Positions 32,936 through 42,119 are shown, counted from the first letter of the stretch. The stretch: DNA of 64,000 nucleotides from Streptomyces formicae (GCF_002556545.1 NZ_CP022685.1:496001-560000), one strand, 5' to 3'. Translations and numbers: made by a program. Notes: generated by a model not told the origin, from the letters alone.

Positions 32936-33991
32936 CTACGCCTCGGCCTCCACCTCCCCCACGAGCTCGATCGCCCGCCCCAGCGTGGCCAGACGCGCGT
33001 CAAGGGTCTCGCCCGCCGGGTAGAGGCGGACCGTGTCGACGCCCGCCGCGCGCCAGACCCGCAGCCGAGCGCGCACCATCTCCTCGGTGCCGATCAGCGT
33101 GGTCGCGAGGACCATCTCGTCGGTGATCAGACCGGCGGCGCCCTCGCGGTCGCCCGACTGCCAGCGCTCGCGGACCTCCCCGGCCACCTCCGACCAGCCC
33201 TGCCTGCTGTAGGCGCTGTTGTAGAAGTTGGTGGTGGCGGAGCCCATCCCGCCCAGGCTGAAGGCGAGTTCCTTCTTGCGGCCCGCGACCATCGTCCGCA
33301 GCGCGCCCTCGTCGGCCGCGAAGGCCACCTCCGCGCCCTGGCAGACGTCGAGATCGGCACGGGTCCGCCCCGCCGCCGCGAGGCCCGCGTCCAGATGGTC
33401 GAAGTACGCCTCCTTCGCGCCCTCCGGAACGAAGCTGGTGCCCAGCCAGCCGTCCGCGACCTCGCCGGTCAGGCGGAGCATCTTCGGTGACAGCGTGGCG
33501 AGATGGACGGGGATGTCGTGCTCCGCGCGCATCGACAGACGCATGGGGCGCGCGTCGCCGCCGGGCAGCGGGATCACGAACTCGCGCCCCTCGTAGGCGA
33601 TCCTCTCCCCCGCGACCGCCCGGCGGACGATCTCCACGGTCTCCCGCATGCGGGACAGCGGGCGCGCGAAGGGCACCCCGTGCAGCCCCTCGATCACCTG
33701 GGGCCCTGACGGTCCGAGGCCCAGCAGGAAGCGCCCCTCGGAGATCTGCGACAGCGTGATCGCCGCGCGGGCGATGGCGACGGGACTCCTGGTCGCGAGC
33801 TGGATGATCCCCGAACCGAGGAGCAGGCGCTCCGTGCGGGCCGCCAAGTAGCCCAGCGGGGAGGGGGCTTCGGAGCCCCACGCCTCGGCGACCCAGCAGA
33901 TGTCCATGCCGAGCTTCTCGGCCTCGGTGACGAAGTCGACGGTCTCCCGCCAGTTCGCGCCGGACGCCTCCACGGTCGTGGACGTACGCAT
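32936..33991 (-). CDS. LLM-class F420-dependent oxidoreductase
   Basis: The 351-aa luciferase-like TIM barrel has AWGSEAPSPLGYLAARTERLLLGSGIIQLATRSPVAIARAA, RFLLGLGPSGPQVIEGLHGVPF, the typical substrate loop LATLSPKMLRLTGEVADGWLG, and the family end RVWRAAGVDTVRLYPAG. These enzymes use F420 or FMN to oxidise or reduce diverse substrates. The start ATG 33991 overlaps the SRPBCC stop (TGATG, 1 nt), so the two are cotranscribed. Confidence 0.93.
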   Translation of the reverse strand: MRTSTTVEASGANWRETVDFVTEAEKLGMDICWVAEAWGSEAPSPLGYLAARTERLLLGSGIIQLATRSPVAIARAAITLSQISEGRFLLGLGPSGPQVIEGLHGVPFARPLSRMRETVEIVRRAVAGERIAYEGREFVIPLPGGDARPMRLSMRAEHDIPVHLATLSPKMLRLTGEVADGWLGTSFVPEGAKEAYFDHLDAGLAAAGRTRADLDVCQGAEVAFAADEGALRTMVAGRKKELAFSLGGMGSATTNFYNSAYSRQGWSEVAGEVRERWQSGDREGAAGLITDEMVLATTLIGTEEMVRARLRVWRAAGVDTVRLYPAGETLDARLATLGRAIELVGEVEAEA

Positions 33992-34536
33992 CAGGCGCCC
34001 TCCCCCTGCCGAGTCGGCAGCGTCGCCGTCCCCTCGGCCAGATGCTTGATCGCGTCGACCGTGGCCGTCATGCTCCGCTCGAACTCCCGCAGCCGCACGA
34101 ACACGATCTTCTGCTCCTTCTCCGGCATCCGGTCGATCGCGTGGGACAGCCCGGAACGGCCGGGGCCAAGCCGCATCCACTGCGTCAGCTCGGTGCCGCC
34201 GTCCTCGCCCGCCGCGAGGGTGAACCGCCACGTGGCGCTGGGCCGTTCGGGGTCGGACACCGCCCAGGCGAACACCCGTGGTGCCGCGCACTCCACGACG
34301 TACGACGTGGTCTCCCACTCCCCGAGGGACGGGTGGCTGCTCCGGCCGGTGAACCGGGCTCCGCGCACGGGACCCGATGCCCCGTCCAGCCACGCGACCG
34401 ACCGCAGCTCCGCACTCAGCGCGGGCATCAGGCCGATGTCGGAGACCAGTTCCCACACCCGTTCCGGTGAGGCGGCGATCCGCCCGCGCACCTCGACCGT
34501 CGCCCCGTCCGCATACCGCGCACCCGTCCACTCCAT
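33991..34536 (-). CDS. SRPBCC/polyketide-cyclase-like lipid-binding domain protein
   Basis: The 181-aa START-like helix-grip protein has GRIAASPERVWELVSDIGLMPALSAELRSVAWL (typical first strand and helix), SLGEWETTSYVVECAAPRVFAWAV, and the C-terminal long helix EKEQKIVFVRLREFERSMTATVDAIKHLAEG. Such proteins bind hydrophobic ligands or act as enzymes in ring closure. It is 1-nt coupled to the downstream LLM enzyme and preceded by a perfect palindrome, so it forms an inducible redox operon. Confidence 0.85.
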   Translation of the reverse strand: MEWTGARYADGATVEVRGRIAASPERVWELVSDIGLMPALSAELRSVAWLDGASGPVRGARFTGRSSHPSLGEWETTSYVVECAAPRVFAWAVSDPERPSATWRFTLAAGEDGGTELTQWMRLGPGRSGLSHAIDRMPEKEQKIVFVRLREFERSMTATVDAIKHLAEGTATLPTRQGEGA

Positions 34537-34553
34537 CGTCGACTGCCCTCCAT

Positions 34554-34568
34554 AAGGTCGCTGACCTT
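34554..34568. promoter_or_regulatory. palindrome upstream of SRPBCC/LLM operon
   Basis: AAGGTC-GCT-GACCTT is perfect on 6 bp each side, 17 nt before the SRPBCC start. The half-site GGTC/GACC recurs in the palindrome ahead of the HxlR gene at 35164-35180, so HxlR may bind both. Confidence 0.55.
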
Positions 34569-34649
34569 GAGAGTTGCGTAGATGAACTCACTCGTCAAGG
34601 GTCAGCGAAGCAGCCGTACGGACGGCGGAGACGACCGGAAGGGGCGGGA

Positions 34650-35147
34650 TCAGGCGCCGAACCGCGCCTGGACGTCGGGGCGTTCGGCGAGGCGGGGCGG
34701 GTAGCCGGGGCCCAGGCGCGGCCGTGTGTTCGCGGCCGTCATCGGCTCCTTGCAGTGCGCGCACACGACTTCGGCGGAGCTCTCGTGGCCGCAGCTGTCG
34801 TGGTGGAAGACGACGGGTGCGCCCTCGTCACCGCTCAGCCAGCGGTCGCCCCAGCTGTTCATGGCCGCGAGGACGCCGAAGAAGTCCCGGCCCTTCTCCG
34901 TGAGCACGTAGTCGTAGCGCACGGGGTCCCGCTGGTAGGGCCGCTTCTCCAGGAGTCCCTCGTCGACCAGGCGGCGCAGCCGGTCGGTCAGGGTGTTCCT
35001 GGCGATCCCCAGCTCCTGCTGGAACACGTCGAACCGCTTGATGCCGTAGAACGCCTCCCGCAGGACCAGGGGCGTCCACCAGTCGCCGAGCAGGTCCATC
35101 GTGCGGGCGATGGAGCACGGCCAGTTCGCGAAGGAAGTACGCCTCAT
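34650..35147 (-). CDS. HxlR-family transcriptional regulator
   Basis: The 165-aa protein has the HxlR winged helix: RRTSFANWPCSIARTMDLLGDWWTPLVLREAFYGIKRFDVFQQELGIARNTLTDRLRRLVDEGLLEKRPY, with the sensing Cys in NWPC. Its C-terminal tail holds CAHCKEP (with CGHESSAEVVC before it), a possible zinc-binding extension. ATG 35147 is chosen from the conserved MRRTSFANWPC start; a longer start at 35174 would overlap the palindrome. It lies upstream of the SRPBCC/LLM genes and is the likely controller. Confidence 0.92.
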   Translation of the reverse strand: MRRTSFANWPCSIARTMDLLGDWWTPLVLREAFYGIKRFDVFQQELGIARNTLTDRLRRLVDEGLLEKRPYQRDPVRYDYVLTEKGRDFFGVLAAMNSWGDRWLSGDEGAPVVFHHDSCGHESSAEVVCAHCKEPMTAANTRPRLGPGYPPRLAERPDVQARFGA

Positions 35148-35163
35148 GCCCTCAGCATACGAA

Positions 35164-35180
35164 GGTCTCACCATGAGACC
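35164..35180. promoter_or_regulatory. palindrome upstream of HxlR gene
   Basis: GGTCTCA-CCA-TGAGACC is perfect on 7 bp each side, 17 nt before the HxlR start. It is probably an autoregulatory operator. Confidence 0.55.
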
Positions 35181-35321
35181 CAGCAGTCCGGACGCCGGGC
35201 CCGGCGCCGCGGCCCGGGCACGTGACGTTCGACGCAAACGGCGCCCGGGTGTTGTGGGGCGCGCCCGGAACTGATCGGGTACGAGTGCCGCAGGAGCCCG
35301 AGGAACCAGGAGAACTCGCCC

Positions 35322-36191
35322 ATGACGACCGGGTACTTCACGTCCGTCGACGACGTCGCGGCCCGACTCGCCGAGACCGGGTACCTGGCCTCGCCCGCCG
35401 TCGCCACCACTGTGTTCCTCGCCGACCGGCTCGGCAAGCCGCTGCTCGTCGAGGGCCCCGCGGGCGTGGGCAAGACCGAACTGGCCAAGGCCGTCGCACA
35501 GGTGGCGGACGCGCGGCTGGTGCGGCTCCAGTGCTACGAGGGCGTCGACGAGTCGCGCGCGCTCTACGAGTGGAACCACGCCAAACAGCTCCTGCGCATC
35601 ACCGCGGGCCGCGACGAGTCCTGGGACGAGACGCGCACGGACATCTTCAGCGAGGAGTTCCTGCTCTCGCGCCCGCTCCTGAGCGCGATCCGCGGCGCGG
35701 AGCCGAAGGTGCTCCTGATCGACGAGACCGACAAGGCGGACGTCGAGGTCGAGGGCCTGCTGCTCGAAGTGCTCAGTGACTTCCAGGTGACCGTTCCCGA
35801 ACTCGGCACCATCAGCGCGGAGCGCCGCCCCTTCGTCGTCCTGACCTCCAACGCGAGCCGCGAACTCTCCGAGGCGCTGCGCCGCCGCTGTCTCTTCCTG
35901 CACATCGGCTTCCCCGACGAGGAGTTGGAGCGCCGCATCGTACGGCTCAAGGTGCCGGGGCTCGACGAGGCGCTCGCCGCGTCGGTGGTGCGTGTCGTCG
36001 GCGCGCTGCGCGCGATGGACCTGCGCAAGGTGCCCTCGGTCGCCGAGACCATCGACTGGGCGCGGACGCTGCTCGCGCTCGGCGCCGACACCCTCGACGA
36101 GACCGTCGTACGCGACAGCCTCGGTGTCGTGCTCAAGCACCAGGACGACGTGCTCAAAGCGAGCGCCAAGCTGGATCTGGACGCCGTGTGA
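35322..36191 (+). CDS. MoxR-family AAA+ ATPase (CoxD-like)
   Basis: The 289-aa AAA+ protein has Walker A LVEGPAGVGKTELAKAV, Walker B VLLIDETDKADVEVEG, sensor I LTSNASRELSEALRRRCLFLHIGFP with the arginine finger region, and the C-terminal lid PSVAETIDWARTLLALGA. MoxR ATPases work with VWA-domain proteins to mature or remodel metalloenzymes. The gene overlaps the next by 4 nt. In CO dehydrogenase clusters the same pair is CoxD/CoxE. Confidence 0.92.
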   Translation: MTTGYFTSVDDVAARLAETGYLASPAVATTVFLADRLGKPLLVEGPAGVGKTELAKAVAQVADARLVRLQCYEGVDESRALYEWNHAKQLLRITAGRDESWDETRTDIFSEEFLLSRPLLSAIRGAEPKVLLIDETDKADVEVEGLLLEVLSDFQVTVPELGTISAERRPFVVLTSNASRELSEALRRRCLFLHIGFPDEELERRIVRLKVPGLDEALAASVVRVVGALRAMDLRKVPSVAETIDWARTLLALGADTLDETVVRDSLGVVLKHQDDVLKASAKLDLDAV

Positions 36192-37594
36192 CGGCGCGCC
36201 CCGACCGGGTCGTCGACCAGCTCACCGACCGGGTCACCGGGCTTGCGCGTGCCCTGCGCTCGCACGGCATCCGCGTCGGCACCGGTGAGACCGTCGACGC
36301 CGCGGCCGCCCTCGCGGCGCTCGGCCTCGACGACCGGGAGCGGGTGCGCGAGGGCCTCGCCGCCGCGCTGCTGCACCAGGAGAGCCAGCGGGCGGTCTTC
36401 GACCCGGTCTTCGATCTGTACTTCCCGCTCGGTGTCGGCGGGCCCGACGGCTCCGACACGCATCGCGAGGCGGCCGGGCGCGGCGCCGACAGGGACGAGC
36501 TGCGCGACCGCATCGCCGACGCGCTCGCCGCCGACGACCAGGCACTGATCGGGCAGCTCGCCGTGGAGGCGGTGGACGGCTTCGGCGGGTACGGCTCGTC
36601 GCCGGGGTCGGACGGCTGGTCCTCGCACCAGACGCTCGACCGGCTGCGGCCCGAGACGCTGCTCGCCCGTGTCCTGGCCGCCATCCGCGCGGGGTCCGCC
36701 GCGCAGGGCGGCGCGTTCACGGAGCGGCTGGAGGCCGACGAGATCCGGCGGCGCATCGAGGGGTTCCGCGAGCGCGTCCGCACCGAGGCGCGGCGCAGGG
36801 TCGCCGAGCGGCGCGGCACCGAGGAGATCGCACGCCGTGCCGTGGCACCCTCCGCGGAGCGGGTCGACTTCCTCCTCGCGGGCCGGGCCCACCTGGACGA
36901 ACTCCGCAGGGCGGTGCACCCGTTGGCCCGCAAGCTGGCCACCCGGCTCGCCGCGCGGCGCCGGCGTGCCGCGCACGGCAGCATCGACCTGCGCCGCACG
37001 CTGCGCGGCTCGCTCTCCACCGGCGGCGTGCCGATGCGGCCCGTGCTGCGGCGGCGCAGGCCCGCGCGCCCGGAGCTGGTGCTGCTCTGCGACGTGTCGG
37101 GGTCGGTCGCGGGCTTCGCCAACTTCACGATGCTCCTGGTCCAGGCGCTGCACGACCAGTTCAGCAAGGTCCGCGTGTTCGCGTTCGTCAACCGCGTCGA
37201 CGAGGTGACGGGGCTGCTCTCGCACGGCGGGGCGGACCCTGCGGGCCTGGGCGGCCGCATCCTGGGCGAGGCCACGGTCACGGGCTGGCACGGCAGCAGC
37301 GACTACGGCACCTCGCTCGGCGAGTTCGCGGAGCGCTACCTGGAGGCGGTCGGCCCGCGCTCCACGGTGTTCGTCCTCGGCGACGCCCGCACGAACATGA
37401 GCGACCCGAACCTCCCCGCGCTTCGCCAGATCGCCGAGCGGGCCCGCCGGGTGTACTGGCTCAACCCCGAGCAGCGCGGCCAGTGGTCGACCGGCGACTC
37501 GGCGGCGGACGCGTACGCGGAACTGGTCGAGATGCACGAGTGCCGTAACGCGGTGCAACTGAGCGGGTTGATCGCGCGGTTGCTGCCGGTCTGA
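36188..37594 (+). CDS. VWA-domain protein, CoxE-like
   Basis: The 468-aa protein has an N-terminal helical region (DRVVDQLTDRVTGLARALRSHGIRVGTGETVDAAAAL, the DUF/VWA_CoxE start) and a VWA domain from about residue 290: PELVLLCDVSGSVAGFANFTMLLV (DxSxS MIDAS), GTSLGEFAERYLEAVGPRSTVFVLGDARTN, ending WLNPEQRGQWSTGDS. It is translationally coupled to the MoxR ATPase. CoxE proteins act with CoxD in inserting sulfur and copper into molybdenum hydroxylases; the adjacent genome section does hold a molybdenum hydroxylase (44-49 kb), so a link is possible. Confidence 0.92.
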   Translation: MTARPDRVVDQLTDRVTGLARALRSHGIRVGTGETVDAAAALAALGLDDRERVREGLAAALLHQESQRAVFDPVFDLYFPLGVGGPDGSDTHREAAGRGADRDELRDRIADALAADDQALIGQLAVEAVDGFGGYGSSPGSDGWSSHQTLDRLRPETLLARVLAAIRAGSAAQGGAFTERLEADEIRRRIEGFRERVRTEARRRVAERRGTEEIARRAVAPSAERVDFLLAGRAHLDELRRAVHPLARKLATRLAARRRRAAHGSIDLRRTLRGSLSTGGVPMRPVLRRRRPARPELVLLCDVSGSVAGFANFTMLLVQALHDQFSKVRVFAFVNRVDEVTGLLSHGGADPAGLGGRILGEATVTGWHGSSDYGTSLGEFAERYLEAVGPRSTVFVLGDARTNMSDPNLPALRQIAERARRVYWLNPEQRGQWSTGDSAADAYAELVEMHECRNAVQLSGLIARLLPV

Positions 37595-37636
37595 GGAGGC
37601 GTGCGGCTGAGCCGGGGCTCCGTGCGGGGCCCCTGC

Positions 37637-38860
37637 CTACGTCACGTCCGGGCCCGGTCCGCTCACCAGGGGCGCGGACGTGGGCCCGGGGTCGCCCGTG
37701 CGCGCGAAGGTGAGCCAGGCGGCGCGGGTCGCCTTGCCCAGGGCCTCCGTCTCCTCCCAGGACGCGTCGCCGAGCATGGGTGATCCGCGCCAGGCCTCGC
37801 GGGTCCCGAAGAGCAGCGGCAGTTCGAGGCAGTGCGTGGCGCCGAAGGGAGATCCGGCGGGGCGCCAGTCGAGGCGGTAGGCGTGGACCGTGGCACCGGC
37901 CCGTGCCAGGCGCGCTCCGAAGCGGGCGAGCGGCTCGTCGTAGGCACGGCGGGTCAGCCCGGCCGTGTCGTCGCCCTCGCTGGGGAAGGCCGTCATGTCG
38001 TCGGCGTTCCAGCCGTAGAGGACGTCGAGGCCGCGCACGTTCTCCTCGAAGGCCGTGTCCGGCCCGACCGGGGGATCGCTCCCCGCGACCGGGAGGAACG
38101 CGGGCTCCATCGGCCGTCCGGTGCGCCGGAGGTTGGCCAGGGCGGTCTCGCGCTGCGCGGCGAGCAGCTCGGGGATCCCTGCCTCGCGCGGATCAACCCC
38201 GAGGGCCTCGGCGAAGTCGCGGCCGACGGCGAGGGAGTCCTCCCGGGGGCGTGCGGTGAACGCGAGCGGGGCGCTCTGCAGAACGGCCCTGCGGAACAGG
38301 CCACGGACCTCCGGCAGGTCCATCAGGAGCCGGACGGAGATGCCTCCCGCGGACTGGCCGAGGACGGTGACGTTGCCGGGATCCCCGCCGTACGCGCCGA
38401 TGTGCGCGCTCACCCAGCGCAACGCCTCCACCTGGTCGTACAGGCCGAGATTCCCCTCACTGACGCCGTCCAGGCAGAGGTATCCGAGCGCGCCGAGCCG
38501 GTAGTTCACGGTGACGACGACCACGTCGCCCTCGGCGGCGAGGGCCCCGCCGTCGTACCAGTCCAGGAGCCCCGCCCCGCTGCTGAACCCGCCCCCGTGG
38601 AACCACACGAGCACCGGTCTGGCCCCGGCGTCCCGCGCCGGTGTGGTGACCGACAGGTTCAGGCAGTCCTCCCCCTGCGGGTGGTCGTCGCGCGGCGGGC
38701 CCATCACCGCGTCGAGCCGGGAGGGCAGTTGGGGGCTGATCTGACCGCTCGACGGGCGGCTTTCGTCCGCCGCCACCGGCCCTGGCCTGGCGAAGCGCTC
38801 CGCCGTGGCGTACCGGATCGGACCGGTGCGGATCAGTTCGGTGCGGATCAGTTCGGTCAT
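37637..38860 (-). CDS. carboxylesterase type B family protein
   Basis: The 407-aa alpha/beta hydrolase of the type B family (para-nitrobenzyl esterase type) has the oxyanion loop VWFHGGGFSSGAG, LGALGYLCLDGVSEGNLGLYDQVEALRWV, nucleophile VTVLGQSAGGISV, and His in GATHCLELPLLFG. It is somewhat shorter than most type B esterases (about 500 aa). There is no signal peptide. ATG 38860 overlaps the beta-lactamase stop by 4 nt (ATGA). A 15-bp exact tandem duplication in the start region (38826-38855) gives TELIRTELIR. Confidence 0.88.
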   Translation of the reverse strand: MTELIRTELIRTGPIRYATAERFARPGPVAADESRPSSGQISPQLPSRLDAVMGPPRDDHPQGEDCLNLSVTTPARDAGARPVLVWFHGGGFSSGAGLLDWYDGGALAAEGDVVVVTVNYRLGALGYLCLDGVSEGNLGLYDQVEALRWVSAHIGAYGGDPGNVTVLGQSAGGISVRLLMDLPEVRGLFRRAVLQSAPLAFTARPREDSLAVGRDFAEALGVDPREAGIPELLAAQRETALANLRRTGRPMEPAFLPVAGSDPPVGPDTAFEENVRGLDVLYGWNADDMTAFPSEGDDTAGLTRRAYDEPLARFGARLARAGATVHAYRLDWRPAGSPFGATHCLELPLLFGTREAWRGSPMLGDASWEETEALGKATRAAWLTFARTGDPGPTSAPLVSGPGPDVT

Positions 38861-40032
38861 GCGGGTGCACCTCCGGCGCACAGTGCTCGGTCGATCAGGG
38901 CGCTCGCCGCTTCCTCCTGTTCCAGTATGTGCTCCATGGTGTCGCCGCGGGCCTCGGACATGGAGACCACGGCGCTGCGCCGGCCGTCCTCGGTGACGCC
39001 GTTGAGCGTGACGTAGCCGCCGTCACCACCCTCGTGACTCCAGTAGGTTCCTCCGCAGCTCAGGGGGCGTTCGGCGAGGCCGAGCCCGTAGCGGCCGCCG
39101 GGCCACGGCTTCTGGAACTCCTCGTTCACCGGGACGGTCTGCTTCATCTCGGCCAGGTGGCGCGGCGGGAGCAGGCGGCCCCCGAGCAACGCGCGGAAGA
39201 AGTCGTTCTCGTCCTGGGTGGTCGTGACCCACGCCAGGATCTCCTGGTCCATCGGAACCTGGCGTGTGACGTCCACCCGGGAGCCGGGGCCGAAGAACTG
39301 GTAGGCCCTGGCGTGCGGCCGGGGCAGCGTGGGCGAGAGGCCCACCCACCGGGTCCCTTCGAGGCCGAGCGGCCGCAGGACGCGGTTCTGGATCTCCTCG
39401 TGGGCGGGGTGGCCCGTGGCCTTCTGGATGATCATCTGGAGCAGGACGTAGCCGGTGTTGGAGTACGCCCAGCCCTTGCCCGGCCGGAAGTCCGGCGCGT
39501 GTTCCATGGCGCGGGCGACCAGTTCCCCGGGGCGGTGGACGTCGTCGCGCTGCTCGTAGTACTCCTCCGGCGTGGTGTATCCGGGCAGGTCGTCGTGGAT
39601 GCCGCTGGTGTGCTGGAGCAGTTGGCGGACGGTGATCCGGCGGCCGTCGTTGCCCTTGCCCCGCACCGTGCCCGGCAGCCAGTGCTCGACGGTGTCGTCC
39701 AGGGACAGAGCGCCCTCGGCCTCCAGTTGGAGGGTCACGGTGGCGACGAGGGTCTTGGCCGTGCTGGCCATGCGGAAGTAGCCGTCGGAACGGACCGGGC
39801 GGCCGGTCGTCAGGTCGGCAGTGCCGCTGGTGGCGACGGTCCCTCTGCCGTCAGGAGCGATGACGCGTGCCTGTACACCGCTGACACCGAGGGCGTGGAT
39901 CGCCTCGACGTCCTGGCGCAACCGCTTCGCGGGCGAGACTCCCGCGGGCTGGGCGGCGGCGGTGGCACCCGCCGTGACGAGCGTGGCGATGCCGAGTGCC
40001 AGGGCGAGGCACTTGTGTGCTGTCCGAGTCAT
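38857..40032 (-). CDS. secreted serine beta-lactamase/D-alanyl-D-alanine carboxypeptidase family (class C-like)
   Basis: The 391-aa protein has a Sec signal peptide (HKCLALALGIATLVTAGATAAAQPA), then the serine-hydrolase motifs: SxxK in MASTAKTLVATV, YSN in WAYSNTGYVLLQMI and a KTG-box variant in YWSHEGGDGGY (HEGG). The family includes DD-peptidases, esterases and beta-lactamases; HEGG and the overall sequence point to a D-aminopeptidase/esterase or DD-carboxypeptidase rather than a true beta-lactamase. It is coupled to the esterase downstream. Confidence 0.9.
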   Translation of the reverse strand: MTRTAHKCLALALGIATLVTAGATAAAQPAGVSPAKRLRQDVEAIHALGVSGVQARVIAPDGRGTVATSGTADLTTGRPVRSDGYFRMASTAKTLVATVTLQLEAEGALSLDDTVEHWLPGTVRGKGNDGRRITVRQLLQHTSGIHDDLPGYTTPEEYYEQRDDVHRPGELVARAMEHAPDFRPGKGWAYSNTGYVLLQMIIQKATGHPAHEEIQNRVLRPLGLEGTRWVGLSPTLPRPHARAYQFFGPGSRVDVTRQVPMDQEILAWVTTTQDENDFFRALLGGRLLPPRHLAEMKQTVPVNEEFQKPWPGGRYGLGLAERPLSCGGTYWSHEGGDGGYVTLNGVTEDGRRSAVVSMSEARGDTMEHILEQEEAASALIDRALCAGGAPA

Positions 40033-40123
40033 GGCCGCACGCTAGTTTTCCCCCTGCCCGGGCACGATCCGGCCTGCCCCACGATCAGCCGGGGGATCCC
40101 CCCCCCGCCCGGAGCGCGGAAGC

Positions 40124-41086
40124 TCAACGGCGGAAGTACAGCCGCACGACCGACCCCCGCGTGCGGATCCGCTCGGTGACCAGGTCGCTCAACTGCCGTA
40201 CGACCCACAAACCGTGGCCCGTAGCGGCGTAGGGGTCCGGTGGCACGTGGCCGAGGAAGCCCGCGTCCTCGACGGGCGCGGCCCTCGCTCCGCCGCCGTG
40301 GTCGGCGACCTCGCAGACCACCCAGTCGGCGTCCTGCCACAGCCGAAGGACTCCGCCCCCGCCGCCGAACCGCACGGCGTTGACCGTCACTTCGTGCACG
40401 GCGGCCGCCATGTCCCTCGCGCGCTCCCGGTCGAGGCCGCCCCGGCGCGCGAACTCGGCGGCGGCGAGGCGCGCGGCCACCGACTCGCCCCTCCTGAAGC
40501 CGACTTCCCGCACGGAACCCGCCGGGGCCGCGGGCTCCGTGCCCAGCCCGTCGCACTCGGCGACGAACTCCGCGGGTTCCGTGTACCGGCCGCTCGACCG
40601 GAGGCCGCCGGAGCCGAGCGCGAGCTCCGGGTGGGTGCGCCGGACACCGGCCAGCACGTCGGCGGGGAGCACACGGGTGTCGTACGGGCACAGGATCCGG
40701 TGCCCGGATTCCGCGAACGCCACGTTCACCAGGGACTCGTAGCGGATCCACTCCCGCGTCTCGAAGGGGGTGCGCCCCGCCCACACCGGTTCGCCGATGA
40801 CGCGGACGCCCCGGGCGCCGCCTCGGGCGTGCTCGGTGCAGTAGTCGTGGTAGCGGCCGAGGGTGCGTGCCGGGAAGCCGTACCAGTCGACGGCGTCCAC
40901 GTAGTCGACCTCCTTCTCCGCGCCGCCCAGCGCGTCCCGGAGTAGACCCACGTTGTGCCGGGCGACGACGGCGAGGACCGCGTCGTCCGCCGCCAGGCCC
41001 GCGCGGACGAAGTCCACCGTCCCGGCGAGGAATTCCTCGTCCGATGCGTAGCACAGCGCCTGATGGACGAAGCCGGTGCACGTCAT
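40124..41086 (-). CDS. MEDS-domain sensor with HATPase (RsbW/anti-sigma-type) domain
   Basis: The 320-aa protein has an N-terminal MEDS domain ([37 protein letters not shown], ending in the CPYDTR motif at [10 protein letters not shown]) and a C-terminal serine-kinase ATPase domain ([53 protein letters not shown]). It resembles RsbA-type anti-sigma factor partners. It overlaps the preceding MEDS/STAS gene by 4 nt. The two probably act together in a partner-switching signal path. Confidence 0.9.
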   Translation of the reverse strand: MTCTGFVHQALCYASDEEFLAGTVDFVRAGLAADDAVLAVVARHNVGLLRDALGGAEKEVDYVDAVDWYGFPARTLGRYHDYCTEHARGGARGVRVIGEPVWAGRTPFETREWIRYESLVNVAFAESGHRILCPYDTRVLPADVLAGVRRTHPELALGSGGLRSSGRYTEPAEFVAECDGLGTEPAAPAGSVREVGFRRGESVAARLAAAEFARRGGLDRERARDMAAAVHEVTVNAVRFGGGGGVLRLWQDADWVVCEVADHGGGARAAPVEDAGFLGHVPPDPYAATGHGLWVVRQLSDLVTERIRTRGSVVRLYFRR

Positions 41087-41985
41087 GAGTCCTCGCTCTC
41101 CCCGTCGCCGCCCATGTCGAGACCGGGGACGCGGTCCCAGCCCGTGACCCGCATGACCCGGCGCACGTGCGGCGCGACGCCGTCCAGGAGGAGGCCGCCG
41201 CCCATCGCGTACAGGCCGAGGCCCGTGAAGACGAGCAGGCGCAGCGCGCACACGTCGATGAACGTCAGGTCGCGCAGGTCGAGCCGGGTGCGGTGGGGTG
41301 CGTCCCGCCGGTCGGCGGCCCGCTCGGCCTCGCCGCGCAGGGCGCGGGCCACCGCCGTGACGTTGCTGTCGTCCACCTCGCCGCGCAGCGCGAGTCCGGG
41401 CGGCGTGAACGTCCGGGTGATGCGCAGGAGTTCGTCCTGCCAGATGTGGTCGGCGATCGCCCTGCCGTGGTGCAGGGCGCCGAGCGAGGCCAGTTCGTGC
41501 CGGTCGTAGGCGCGCTGGTCGTACTGGCAGAGTCCGAGCACGGGCAGCGACTGGAAGACGGGGTCGAGGAGCCGCTCGGTGTCGCACAGCCCCTTGGGCG
41601 CGGCGCCCTCGCCCTGGCCCCTCGGCACTTCGAGGGCGACCCGGAGTCCCAGGTAGCCGTCGGCCACCGCCTGTTCCGCCTCGCGGCGCACCAGTTCGTC
41701 CAGGTCCCACAGGCCACCGGGCGCACCGAGCCGCGCGTTCACCTTCAGCCTGCACGCGGCCAGTTCCTCGGACACGTCGCAGCCCTCGCGCCGCAGGAAG
41801 CCGAGGAGTTCACCGGGCGGCGCGTCGGAGGCGGTGAGGAGCAGTCCGCGATGCCCGTTGGCGAGCCCGTCGAGGAGGAAGGCGGCGAGCACCGTCTCGC
41901 GTTCCTCGTCCGTCGCGTAGCCGAGGAGCAGATGGTCTCCGGGCCGCATCTCCCCCACGACCAGCAAGGCGGGAGCGGTGTCCAT
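41083..41985 (-). CDS. MEDS-domain protein with C-terminal STAS domain
   Basis: The 300-aa protein has a MEDS sensor ([51 protein letters not shown]) followed by a STAS domain ([41 protein letters not shown]). The STAS site usually phosphorylated (DSxGL) reads DVCALRLL, so it lacks the Ser/Thr and probably acts as a constitutive or non-phosphorylated partner. ATG 41985 is chosen; a longer GTG start (42012) exists. It is coupled to the HATPase gene. Confidence 0.85.
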   Translation of the reverse strand: MDTAPALLVVGEMRPGDHLLLGYATDEERETVLAAFLLDGLANGHRGLLLTASDAPPGELLGFLRREGCDVSEELAACRLKVNARLGAPGGLWDLDELVRREAEQAVADGYLGLRVALEVPRGQGEGAAPKGLCDTERLLDPVFQSLPVLGLCQYDQRAYDRHELASLGALHHGRAIADHIWQDELLRITRTFTPPGLALRGEVDDSNVTAVARALRGEAERAADRRDAPHRTRLDLRDLTFIDVCALRLLVFTGLGLYAMGGGLLLDGVAPHVRRVMRVTGWDRVPGLDMGGDGESEDS

Positions 41986-42119
41986 CCTCACGCACCTCTC
42001 TGCGTACGCCACGTGCCACGCCGCTGCCCGACGTCGCTGGACGACTACACCGTACGCATCCGAAGGCCCCGCCGGAACGGGCTATGGTGATCCGCGTCAC
42101 ATGCGGATCTAGGGGGAGC

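Noticed and set aside
38857..40032. Antibiotic resistance island (beta-lactamase, BlaI/M56, VanX, MFS)
   Set aside because: The genes are scattered over 30 kb, the beta-lactamase-like protein has an HEGG motif typical of esterases or DD-peptidases, and VanX lacks vanHA. They look like chromosomal housekeeping paralogues.
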